In this document: positions 19,283-27,325 of the stretch, piece after piece | Layout of the letters: each line of letters begins with the position of its first letter | How positions within the stretch are numbered: position 1 is the first letter of the stretch | Assembly (NCBI RefSeq): GCF_964056675.1 | Contig: NZ_OZ060371.1 | Span: 434,001 to 498,000 of the forward strand | Source of the DNA: Buchnera aphidicola (Anoecia corni) | GTDB lineage: Bacteria; Pseudomonadota; Gammaproteobacteria; Enterobacterales; Enterobacteriaceae | Direction: 5' to 3' | Length of the DNA stretch: 64,000 bases | Notes under the pieces: model-generated | Told to the model about the DNA's origin: nothing | Databases searched by the model: none | The model's input: the letters and a program-made list of their open reading frames with translations, nothing else | Program-made: the position numbers and the translations under genes

Positions 19283-21028
19283 ATGCTAAATTGTTTTATA
19301 AAACTGTGGCCAATTTTTCAACGATTACTTGCTTATAGTAAACAGCATAGAAAATCTCTCTATATTGCTTTCTCTCTACTAATAGCAGCTTCAATAGCTG
19401 AAGTATCTAGTCCAATATTAATAAGATATTTTATACAACATATCATAGAAAAAAAAGAAGGAGATTATCATTTAATAACATTGATTATATTATGTTTTTT
19501 TGTTTTACAAATTATTGCTTCTACTCTTACTTATATAGAAGCTATTTTATTTAATAAAATATCTGTAAAAATAGTATATGCCATCAGATCAGAAGTAATG
19601 CGATCGGCTTTAGCACAACCTGTATACATTTTTGACGCTCAACCTATAGGTCAGTTAGTATCTAAAGTAACAAACGATACTGAGGTGATAAGAGAACTAT
19701 ATGATACTGTAATATCTACTACATTACGTGGAACAGCATTTATTAGTACTATGTTAATCAGTATGTTTTTTTTAGAATGGCATATGGCTATTTTAGCTAT
19801 AACCATGATTCCTATAGTTTTAATTATAATGTTAATACACCAAAAATTTAGTACACCGTTATTAAGAGAAGTGCGATTTTATATTGCTAATATAAATAAC
19901 AAATTCAATGAAATAATAAACGGGATGAATGTTATTAAACAATTTAATCAAGAAAATAGATTTGGAAAATATTTAAAAGAAACTAGTTATTTTCATTACT
20001 TAGCTAGAATTAAAATACTAAAATTAGATGGATTTTTATTACGACCTCTTTTGAGCTTTATTTCTTCAATCATTCTTTGCAGTTTAATGCTATTAGTAAA
20101 TTATTTCTCTAATAAATTATTTGAAGTTGGTGTTTTATATGCGTTTATAAATTATTTAGGACGTCTAAATGAACCTCTTATAGCTATAATTACTCAACAA
20201 ACTATTTTACAACAAGCTATTGTAGCAGGAGAAAGAATATTTGAATTGATAGACTCACCAAAACAAAACTACGGGGTAAACAAATTTACTATATCTACTG
20301 GTAAAATTGCTATTAATAATCTAAGTTTTTCATATTCTAAGAATAGTGCACTTTCATTAAATAATATTAATTTAATAATACCAAACAAAAAATTCATAGC
20401 TTTTGTTGGAAACACTGGGAGCGGAAAAAGTACACTAGTAAACCTAATAATGGGATTTTATCCTGTTAAAAACCAACGTATATTTATTGATAATAGAGAT
20501 ATAAACTCATTATCTTACTTTTCTCTAAGAACTGGAATTGCTATTGTTCAACAAGATCCAATCATTTTAGCAGATACTATATTGAATAATATTGATTTAG
20601 GTAGGAAAATTTCTATAAAAAAAATATTAAAAACTCTTAAACTAGTAAAACTTTATTCTTTTATTAAATCTATGCCAAATGGAATAAATACTATGTTAGG
20701 AGAGCAAGGAAATAACTTATCGGTTGGACAAAAACAATTATTAGCTATAGCTAGAGTCTTAGTTATAAAACCAAAAATATTAATTTTAGACGAAGCAACA
20801 GCTAATATTGATTCTGAAACAGAAAAAACAATTCAAGAAACCTTAACATCCATTAGAAAAAATACTACATTAGTTATAATAGCACATAGACTATCTACTA
20901 TTATTGATGCAGACAATATTATTGTTTTACAAAATGGAAAAATAATTGAAAAAGGAACACACAAAGAATTGATAAATAGAAGAAAAGTATATTTTAGAAT
21001 GTATAAAGGACAAACGTACAATCAATAG
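19283..21028 (+). CDS. mdlB: Multidrug resistance-like ABC half-transporter MdlB
   Basis: A 581-residue half transporter (E. coli 593), 24 nt after mdlA and presumably in one transcript. Six membrane helices, then Walker A GNTGSGKST, signature LSVGQKQLLAIAR and Walker B ILILDEATANIDS with the catalytic Glu present. LSVGQ in place of LSGGQ matches the E. coli protein. Together MdlA and MdlB supply one canonical and one degenerate ATP site. Retention of both in a tiny genome suggests an export role needed in the host cell; the cargo is not evident from sequence. Confidence 0.94.
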   Translation: MLNCFIKLWPIFQRLLAYSKQHRKSLYIAFSLLIAASIAEVSSPILIRYFIQHIIEKKEGDYHLITLIILCFFVLQIIASTLTYIEAILFNKISVKIVYAIRSEVMRSALAQPVYIFDAQPIGQLVSKVTNDTEVIRELYDTVISTTLRGTAFISTMLISMFFLEWHMAILAITMIPIVLIIMLIHQKFSTPLLREVRFYIANINNKFNEIINGMNVIKQFNQENRFGKYLKETSYFHYLARIKILKLDGFLLRPLLSFISSIILCSLMLLVNYFSNKLFEVGVLYAFINYLGRLNEPLIAIITQQTILQQAIVAGERIFELIDSPKQNYGVNKFTISTGKIAINNLSFSYSKNSALSLNNINLIIPNKKFIAFVGNTGSGKSTLVNLIMGFYPVKNQRIFIDNRDINSLSYFSLRTGIAIVQQDPIILADTILNNIDLGRKISIKKILKTLKLVKLYSFIKSMPNGINTMLGEQGNNLSVGQKQLLAIARVLVIKPKILILDEATANIDSETEKTIQETLTSIRKNTTLVIIAHRLSTIIDADNIIVLQNGKIIEKGTHKELINRRKVYFRMYKGQTYNQ

Positions 21029-21060
21029 TATTTAACATTACATATTTATATAAAAAAAGT

Positions 21061-21169
21061 AAATCCCTGTTAGTAATTTTCTAATACCTGATTCACTTGA
21101 TGTAGCTGCTTTCTTCCGAACCTGACTTATTCATTCAAGATTACAACATTAGGTTACTAACAGAGATTT
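21061..21169 (-). ncRNA. ffs: 4.5S RNA, signal recognition particle RNA
   Basis: Read leftward, the region contains the universal SRP RNA core AGTCAGGTTCGGAAGAAAGC: the CAGG internal loop side, the GGAA tetraloop and the GAAAGCAG side bind Ffh. The ends (21061-21075 and 21154-21169) pair as an arm of 15 or so bases, giving the single long hairpin of about 109 nt expected for the bacterial short form (E. coli 114). With Ffh and FtsY it targets nascent membrane proteins, such as the Cyo, Mdl and SecY proteins of this window, to the translocon. It lies antisense just past mdlB. Confidence 0.93.
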
Positions 21170-21184
21170 ATTTGTAATTTTACA

Positions 21185-21236
21185 TATTTATATAGAAATG
21201 TACTTTAAAAAAAAACGTTACATTTCTATATAAATA
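21185..21236. repeat. 18-bp perfect inverted repeat between ffs and dnaX
   Basis: Arms 21185-21202 (TATTTATATAGAAATGTA) and 21219-21236 are perfectly complementary across 18 bases, with a 16-nt loop. It lies in the divergent space between the leftward 4.5S RNA gene and the rightward dnaX. It overlaps where the ffs promoter should be (a possible TTTAAA, 17 nt, TATGTA reading leftward). It could be a terminator for mdlAB read-through or an operator-like site; no U-tract follows on either strand. Confidence 0.65.
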
Positions 21237-21391
21237 AAAATATTATTTATAATAACATAAAATATATATTTTTTCATCTTTTAAAAAAAATTTAACAATA
21301 ATTATAACTATATATACATGAAATACAGATAACTATATGCATTTTTTTATGATAAAATAAGAAGTACTACACTTTTATTTCTTCTATCATT

Positions 21392-22477
21392 ATGAATTAT
21401 AAAATATTAGCTAGAAAATGGAGACCTCAGAAGTTTAGTCAAGTATGCGGTCATAAATATGTTATAAAAGCTATAACTAATAGTATTAAATTGAATAAAA
21501 TACATCATGCTTGGGTTTTTTCTGGTACAAGAGGAACTGGAAAAACTACTATAGCTAGAATACTTGCTAAAAGTTTAAGCTGTTATAATTCTATTACAGC
21601 AAATCCATGTAGAAAATGTGTTATTTGTAAAAATATAGAAAAACACTGTTTTTCAGATTTTATAGAAGTAGACGGAGCATCTAAAACAAAAGTAGAAGAT
21701 ATAAAAGAAATGCTTTCAACTGTTTATTATAGTCCTTTACAAGGAAGGTTTAAAATATATTTAATAGATGAAATACATATGCTATCTAAACATAGTTTTA
21801 ACGCTTTATTAAAAATTCTAGAAGAACCTCCGAAACATGTTAAATTTATTTTTGCAACAACAGAAATAGAAAAAATTCCAAATACAATATTATCCAGATG
21901 TTTAATTTTTAAATTAAACGACCTAAAATTTATTGAGATATATAATTTTATTTCTAAAATTTTAAAAAAAGAAAATATACAAATAGAACCCGAGGCTTTA
22001 AAAATTGTTTCTAACTACTCTTTAGGTAGTATTCGAGATGCTTTAAATTTTTTAGAACAATCTATATATATAGATAATAAAAAAATTTTAACCAAAACAA
22101 TTATTAATTTATTAGGAACATTTAATGAAGAAATAATTTTTAAAATTACAAAATCAATCATAAAAAAAAATATTACAAAAACGTTTGAAAAATTAAACCA
22201 ATGCGAATCTTCATATGTTAATTGGGATTATTTATTAGTAGAAATATTAAAAATATTTCATTTTATTTCTATGATAAAACTATATCCATCTACATTGAAA
22301 AATAATTATTATATGTCGTCTTTTAAAAATGAATTATTAAAAATAGCAAGTAAATTAAGTTTTAATCAATTAAAATTATATTATAAAACAATTCTTCATG
22401 GACGTTCACTGATATATTTAGCTCCAACTAAAAAAATAGGCATAGAAATGCTAGTATTAGAAATACTTCATTTATAA
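21392..22477 (+). CDS. dnaX: DNA polymerase III subunit DnaX, gamma-like short form
   Basis: A 361-residue clamp-loader ATPase. Walker A GTRGTGKTT (about 45-53), the four-cysteine zinc motif (C64, then CRKCVICKN about 72-80), Walker B KIYLIDEIHML and SRC sensor motif ILSRC are intact. E. coli tau is 643 residues and gamma 431, so this protein ends after domain III and lacks domains IV-V that bind DnaB and the polymerase alpha subunit. No A-AAA-AAG frameshift site is needed here. The following 0.5 kb holds broken open frames that may be the lost tail. Confidence 0.95.
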   Translation: MNYKILARKWRPQKFSQVCGHKYVIKAITNSIKLNKIHHAWVFSGTRGTGKTTIARILAKSLSCYNSITANPCRKCVICKNIEKHCFSDFIEVDGASKTKVEDIKEMLSTVYYSPLQGRFKIYLIDEIHMLSKHSFNALLKILEEPPKHVKFIFATTEIEKIPNTILSRCLIFKLNDLKFIEIYNFISKILKKENIQIEPEALKIVSNYSLGSIRDALNFLEQSIYIDNKKILTKTIINLLGTFNEEIIFKITKSIIKKNITKTFEKLNQCESSYVNWDYLLVEILKIFHFISMIKLYPSTLKNNYYMSSFKNELLKIASKLSFNQLKLYYKTILHGRSLIYLAPTKKIGIEMLVLEILHL

Positions 22478-22550
22478 AATAAAAACAACGTTAAATATTA
22501 CTAAGCGTTTTACAATTATTTTTAACAACATTAAACATATAAAATAAAAA

Positions 22551-22955
22551 ATGGACTCCAAAGATAAAAACAATAGTTTTTTAAAACATCAAAAATTATT
22601 AATGAATATTATTGAATCTAGAAAAAAAATAATAAAAAAAAAAAAAATATTATTTTAAATAAAGAGAAATATTCTTTAAAAAAAAACAATGCTATTAGTT
22701 TAAACGAAAGGTTTTATAAACTAATCAAAGAAAAATCTGTATTTTTTTTAAAAAAAAAAGAAAAAAAATCTAATTTATCCTTTTTTGATTTTATCAAAAA
22801 AAAAAAGTCGATAAAATCTATATAAAGTTAAAAAAAAAAAAGAATTTATGAAAAAAAAATTCTTATCTGATAAAAATTTAACAAAAATTATACAAATATT
22901 TAAAATACATTTAAACAAAAATAATTTAAAAATAAAAAATTTAAAAAAAAAATAA
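22551..22955 (+). pseudogene. Frameshifted reading frames after dnaX, possible remnant of the tau C-terminal tail
   Basis: The dnaX-ybaB gap is not plain spacer. An ATG at 22551 opens a 35-codon frame (MDSKDKNNSF...), ending just after a run of 14 A (22634-22647). The next frame continues open from that run to 22825, then a frame joined at the 11-A run (22796-22806) encodes VDKIYIKL, and after the 12-A run (22830-22841) a last frame runs to a stop at 22953. Joined, these give about 135 residues. The last part (IY, then SDKNL, then F and L positions) can be aligned by eye with the end of E. coli tau. I infer a decayed or slippage-expressed DnaX tail; no search was possible. Confidence 0.5.
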
Positions 22956-22996
22956 AACATCATCTGTCATTTTTTCGTAAAAGGTAATATCAATAT

Positions 22997-23326
22997 ATGT
23001 TCAACAAACATAATTTAGGAAATTTAGTAAAACAAGCTCAAGATATGCAAGAAAAAATGAATAAAATACAAGAAGAAATAGAAAAAATTGAAGTCACAGG
23101 AGAATCTGGAGCTGGTTTAATTAAAATAACTATAAACGGTTCTTACATTTGTAAAAAAGTAGAAATTGATTCTAGTTTATTCGATGAAGAAAAAGAAATT
23201 CTAGAAGATCTATCGACAGCAGCCTTTAATGATGCCATCCGAAGAATATCGGAGATAAAAAAAAATAAAATGTCTTCTATTTCTAATAATATGAATATTC
23301 CTAATGCATTTAATTTATCTAACTAA
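22997..23326 (+). CDS. ybaB: Nucleoid-associated protein YbaB/EbfC
   Basis: A 109-residue DNA-binding homodimer (E. coli 109), with the family order of an N-terminal helix (GNLVKQAQDMQEKMNKIQEE), a central sheet (VTGESGAGLIKITINGSY) and a C-terminal helix. It binds DNA as a tweezer-like dimer and is one of few nucleoid proteins kept in reduced genomes. AAAGG lies 10 nt before the ATG. In E. coli it is followed by recR; here recR is absent and htpG follows directly. Confidence 0.95.
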   Translation: MFNKHNLGNLVKQAQDMQEKMNKIQEEIEKIEVTGESGAGLIKITINGSYICKKVEIDSSLFDEEKEILEDLSTAAFNDAIRRISEIKKNKMSSISNNMNIPNAFNLSN

Positions 23327-23503
23327 ACGAGATAATATTGCTATATTAAATATGCAAAATACATCATATTATATACTTATAATAATTTATATCAATTATT
23401 TGATATAATTAAAAATTATATATTTATATAATATTTATAGTCTAGACTTATTGTTTAAATCAAATTATACATAATTAATTTTTTATAAAAAATAGAGATA
23501 TCA

Positions 23504-25423
23504 ATGAACAATCAAGAAAAAACTACTTATTCTTTTAAATCTGAAACTAAAGAATTAATGCAACTGATGATTCATTCTTTATATTCTAATAAAGAAATAT
23601 TCTTAAGAGAACTAATTTCAAACGCATCTGATGCAATAGATAAATTAAGGTATTTCAATCTTTCTTCTTCTGTAGATCATAAAAATGATCAATTTGAAAT
23701 AAAAATATTAATTGATACTATTAACAATCAATTAACCATTATTGATAATGGAATTGGTATGAATAAGAAAGAACTTATTGAGAATTTAGGAACAATTGCC
23801 AAGTCTGGAACAAAACATTTCTTAAAATCGTTAAAAAAAGAAAAATTAAAAGAAAATAATCTTATTGGAAAATTTGGAGTCGGATTTTATTCTTCTTTTA
23901 TAGTCTCAAAAAAAGTTTTAGTTCATACTAAAAGTGCAATAGATTCAAATTCTGAAGGATTATTATGGGAATCTTTAGGTTCAGGAGATTATTCTATAAA
24001 ACATCTAAAAAAAGAAACTGCAGGAACGTCTATTACATTACAACTTAAAGAAAAAGAAAAAGAATTTTTAGAAGAATGGAAAATAAAAAATACAGTCAAT
24101 AAATATTCTGACCATATTAACGTTCCAATCTTATTAAAAATAGAAAAAAAAGAAGAAAAAGAAGAAAAAGAAGAAAAAGAAAAAAAAGGAAAAAAAGAAG
24201 AAAAAGAAAACAATACTTGGAAACAAATAAATCAAGCACAAGCGTTATGGACAAAACAACAATCTAAAATTTCTGATTTAGAATACATAAATTTTTATAA
24301 ACATCTAACTAATGATTCTCAAGATCCACTAGTTTGGAGTCACAACAAAGTTGAAGGTGAAAAAGAATATATCAGTTTATTATATGTTCCTAAAATAGCA
24401 CCTTGGGATTTATGGAATAGAGATAATAAAAAAGGATTGAAACTTTATGTAAAACGTGTGTTTATTATGGATGATGCAGAACAATTTTTACCTAATTATT
24501 TACGTTTTGTACGAGGATTAATAGATTCAAACGATTTACCATTAAACATATCAAGAGAAATATTACAAAATAACCATATTATTAATTCCTTAAAAAAAGC
24601 AATTACAAAAAGAATATTAAAACTTTTAAACAATATGCTTGATAAGCATAAAGAAAAATATATAGAATTTTGGAATCAATTCGGTCCAATCTTAAAAGAA
24701 GGTCCAGCTGAAGATCCAATAAATAAAGAAACAATATCTAAATTATTACTCTTTTCTTCTATTAATAATAAAAGTAAAAAACAAACTGTGTTACTAAAAG
24801 ATTATGTAGATAACATGCCTTCACATCAAGAAAAAATTTATTTCATTACTGCAGAAAGCTATGAAGCAGCTATAAATAGTCCTCTTTTAGAAGTATTCAA
24901 AAAAAAATCTATTGATGTTTTACTATTATCTGAAAGAATAGATGAATGGATGATGAACTATCTAAATGAATTTGAAAACAAAAAGTTCCAGTCTGTTAGC
25001 AAATCAGATGATTCGTTAAATAAGTTGTTTTCAGAAAATAAAAATAATACATCTACTGTAGAAAAAAAATTTACATCCTTTATTCAAGACATAAAAAAAA
25101 TATTAGGAAATAAAGTAGAAGATGTCAGAATCACTCATCGTTTAACTAATTCACCTTCTGTTCTTTTAACAAATGAAAATGAAATGTCAACTCAAATGGC
25201 TAAATTATTTTTATCAGCTGGACAAAAAGTTCCTCCAGTTAAATATATTTTAGAAATAAATCCTAAACATAAACTAATAAAAAAAATATCTGCTATACAA
25301 GATACAGAAGAATTAAACGAATGGGTTAAACTGTTGTTTGAACAAGCTTTGTTAATTGAAAGAGGAAATCTCAAAAATCCTAACGGATTTATTTCCCGAA
25401 TGAATAAATTTCTAACTTCTTAA
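23504..25423 (+). CDS. htpG: Chaperone HtpG (Hsp90) with expanded charged linker
   Basis: A 639-residue Hsp90 (E. coli 624). The N-terminal GHKL ATPase domain has the conserved ELISNASDAIDKLR, DNGIGM and GKFGVGFYS blocks. The middle domain carries the catalytic-loop Arg in LPLNISREILQ. The excess length is a Lys/Glu stretch at about residues 214-236 (24149-24213), between N and middle domains, encoded by repeats of GAAGAAAAA. The C-terminal dimerisation domain is complete. No sigma-32 consensus is readable upstream. Confidence 0.97.
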   Translation: MNNQEKTTYSFKSETKELMQLMIHSLYSNKEIFLRELISNASDAIDKLRYFNLSSSVDHKNDQFEIKILIDTINNQLTIIDNGIGMNKKELIENLGTIAKSGTKHFLKSLKKEKLKENNLIGKFGVGFYSSFIVSKKVLVHTKSAIDSNSEGLLWESLGSGDYSIKHLKKETAGTSITLQLKEKEKEFLEEWKIKNTVNKYSDHINVPILLKIEKKEEKEEKEEKEKKGKKEEKENNTWKQINQAQALWTKQQSKISDLEYINFYKHLTNDSQDPLVWSHNKVEGEKEYISLLYVPKIAPWDLWNRDNKKGLKLYVKRVFIMDDAEQFLPNYLRFVRGLIDSNDLPLNISREILQNNHIINSLKKAITKRILKLLNNMLDKHKEKYIEFWNQFGPILKEGPAEDPINKETISKLLLFSSINNKSKKQTVLLKDYVDNMPSHQEKIYFITAESYEAAINSPLLEVFKKKSIDVLLLSERIDEWMMNYLNEFENKKFQSVSKSDDSLNKLFSENKNNTSTVEKKFTSFIQDIKKILGNKVEDVRITHRLTNSPSVLLTNENEMSTQMAKLFLSAGQKVPPVKYILEINPKHKLIKKISAIQDTEELNEWVKLLFEQALLIERGNLKNPNGFISRMNKFLTS

Positions 25424-25498
25424 AAGGATTTTCATCTAATACAGTAAAAATGCTATATAAAATTATCAAAATAATCTTTTTTTGTAATAAGGAAAAAA

Positions 25499-26146
25499 AT
25501 GAATATTATTTTCATTGGACCCCCAGGGGTAGGAAAAGGAACTCAATCTTTATTAATATCTAAAACAATAAAAATTCCAATAATATCAAGTAGTAAAATT
25601 TTAAAAGAAAACATCAATACGTTATCTACAATGCAAAATGTATCTAAAGAAATAAATGATGGAAAATTAATTAATGATAATATTGTCACAAAATTAATTT
25701 TTTCTCAAATAGAAAAAAAATTTTGTAAACCAGGTTTTATTTTAGATGGGTTTCCAAGAACTATTATTCAAGCAAAAGAATTAAAAAAATTCAAAAAAAT
25801 TGATATAATCTTTTATTTATTTGCTAAAAAAAATGTATTAATTGATAGGCTAATTGGTAGAAGAATTCATGTTCCTTCAGGAAGAGTATTTAATGTTAAC
25901 TCATTTGCTATTGGAGAAAAACAATTAGATCCTTTAACTAAAGAACCATTAAGTATTCGCAAAGATGATTCTAAAAAAATAGTTAAAAAAAGATTAGAAA
26001 TTTATAACTCTTTAACCAAACCGTTAATAGAATTTTATCGAACAGAAAGCATTCGCGGGACATGTAAATTATATGAAATAAATGCTAGTAAAACTATTGA
26101 ACATGTTAAAACAGAGTTGTTACATCATTTAAATTTAAATTCTTAA
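25499..26146 (+). CDS. adk: Adenylate kinase
   Basis: A 215-residue enzyme (E. coli 214) interconverting ATP plus AMP and two ADP. The P-loop is GPPGVGKGTQ at residues 7-16, the AMP-binding segment has DGFPRTIIQA, and the LID begins GRRIHVPSGRVFN and ends RKDD, as in the long-form enterobacterial enzyme without zinc cysteines. AAGG precedes the ATG. 76 nt after htpG, same direction. Confidence 0.97.
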   Translation: MNIIFIGPPGVGKGTQSLLISKTIKIPIISSSKILKENINTLSTMQNVSKEINDGKLINDNIVTKLIFSQIEKKFCKPGFILDGFPRTIIQAKELKKFKKIDIIFYLFAKKNVLIDRLIGRRIHVPSGRVFNVNSFAIGEKQLDPLTKEPLSIRKDDSKKIVKKRLEIYNSLTKPLIEFYRTESIRGTCKLYEINASKTIEHVKTELLHHLNLNS

Positions 26147-26241
26147 CATAACGTTAAAAGTTTAAAAAAAATCTATAAAAATTACATATAAAAGATTTTA
26201 GGAAACAAGTAATTTAAATATTTATTTAAAATTAAAAAAAT

Positions 26242-26315
26242 TGCACTCTACAAGATTCGAACTTGTGACCTACGGCTTAGAAGGCCGCTGCTCTATCCTA
26301 CTGAGCTAAGAGTGC
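26242..26315 (-). tRNA. tRNA-Arg (UCU)
   Basis: A leftward 74-nt cloverleaf with 7-bp acceptor stem GCACTCT/AGAGTGC, D arm AGCTCAGTAGGATAGAGC, anticodon loop CTTCTAA (anticodon UCU) and T arm GTTCGAATC. It reads AGA/AGG, by far the preferred Arg codons in this AT-rich genome. CCA is not encoded, so it must be added by nucleotidyltransferase. E. coli argU lies in the same neighbourhood of folD. Confidence 0.95.
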
Positions 26316-26449
26316 AATACAGAAAAATAAAATTTAATTTAAAAAAAATTAGTTAAAAAACCAGTATATACAAAATATATTACATATAAAAATCATGTTA
26401 TGCAACATAAAATTATACAAATATTTTTTTGTATACAGAGATTACTAAA

Positions 26450-27325
26450 ATGAAATTAACAAAAAAAATTATGGATGGTATAAAAGTATCCAATTTTTTT
26501 AAAAAAAAATTAAAAAAAACATTATTGTTTTATAAAAATCAAGGACATCGAACTCCACATTTAGCAGTAATATTGATAGGAACAAATCCTGCTTCGTTAA
26601 TTTATGTACAACACAAAAAATTAGCTTGTAAAAATGTAGGAATCAAATTCGTTTTATATCACTTTTCAAAAAATATATCTGAAACATCAATATTAAAAAA
26701 AATTAATCATTTAAATAATAACGATAAAATAGATGCAATATTAATTCAACTACCACTTCCTATTCATATTAATTCTGCACACATATGTAATTCTATATCT
26801 CCATACAAAGACGTAGATGGATTTCATCCATACAACATAGGTTCTTTATGTCAAAAAAATCCTACAATAATACCTTGCACTCCGAGAGGAATAATTACAT
26901 TAATGAAATTTTATGATGTACCAACATACGGATTGAATTCAGTGATAGTAGGAGCTTCTAATATTGTTGGAAGACCTATGAATTTAGCGTTACTTCTACA
27001 TGGATGCACTACTACCGTAACTCATAGATTTACAAAAAACTTAAAAGAACATACGAAGAAAGCAGAACTTTTAATAGTAGCAATTGGAAAAGCAGAATTT
27101 GTTGATTCTTCATGGATTAAAGAAAAATCTATAATAATAGATGTAGGAATAAATAAACAAAATGATGGTAGTATTGTAGGAGATGTGAAATTTAAATCTG
27201 TAATAAAAAAAGCTTCTCTTATAACGCCGGTACCTGGAGGAATAGGTCCTATGACCATTTTATCTCTTTTACAAAACACTATAGATATTTATAAAAAAAA
27301 TATAAAAAAATATCTTAAGTACTAA
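26450..27325 (+). CDS. folD: Bifunctional methylenetetrahydrofolate dehydrogenase / cyclohydrolase FolD
   Basis: A 291-residue enzyme (E. coli 288) converting 5,10-methylene-THF to 10-formyl-THF, the formyl donor for Fmt encoded at 36207. Conserved blocks are YVQHKKLACKNVG with the catalytic Lys, QLPLP, DKDVDGFHPYNIG (here KDVDGFHPYNIG), GASNIVGRPM and PVPGGIGPMT. I start at the ATG at 26450; a TTG seven codons earlier is less likely. It ends 11 nt inside the end of the convergent cysS. Confidence 0.96.
   Translation: MKLTKKIMDGIKVSNFFKKKLKKTLLFYKNQGHRTPHLAVILIGTNPASLIYVQHKKLACKNVGIKFVLYHFSKNISETSILKKINHLNNNDKIDAILIQLPLPIHINSAHICNSISPYKDVDGFHPYNIGSLCQKNPTIIPCTPRGIITLMKFYDVPTYGLNSVIVGASNIVGRPMNLALLLHGCTTTVTHRFTKNLKEHTKKAELLIVAIGKAEFVDSSWIKEKSIIIDVGINKQNDGSIVGDVKFKSVIKKASLITPVPGGIGPMTILSLLQNTIDIYKKNIKKYLKY

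Noticed and set aside
24149..24213. Possible CRISPR-like or tandem repeat array
   Set aside because: The repeat is an in-frame GAAGAAAAA microsatellite inside htpG, with no spacers.
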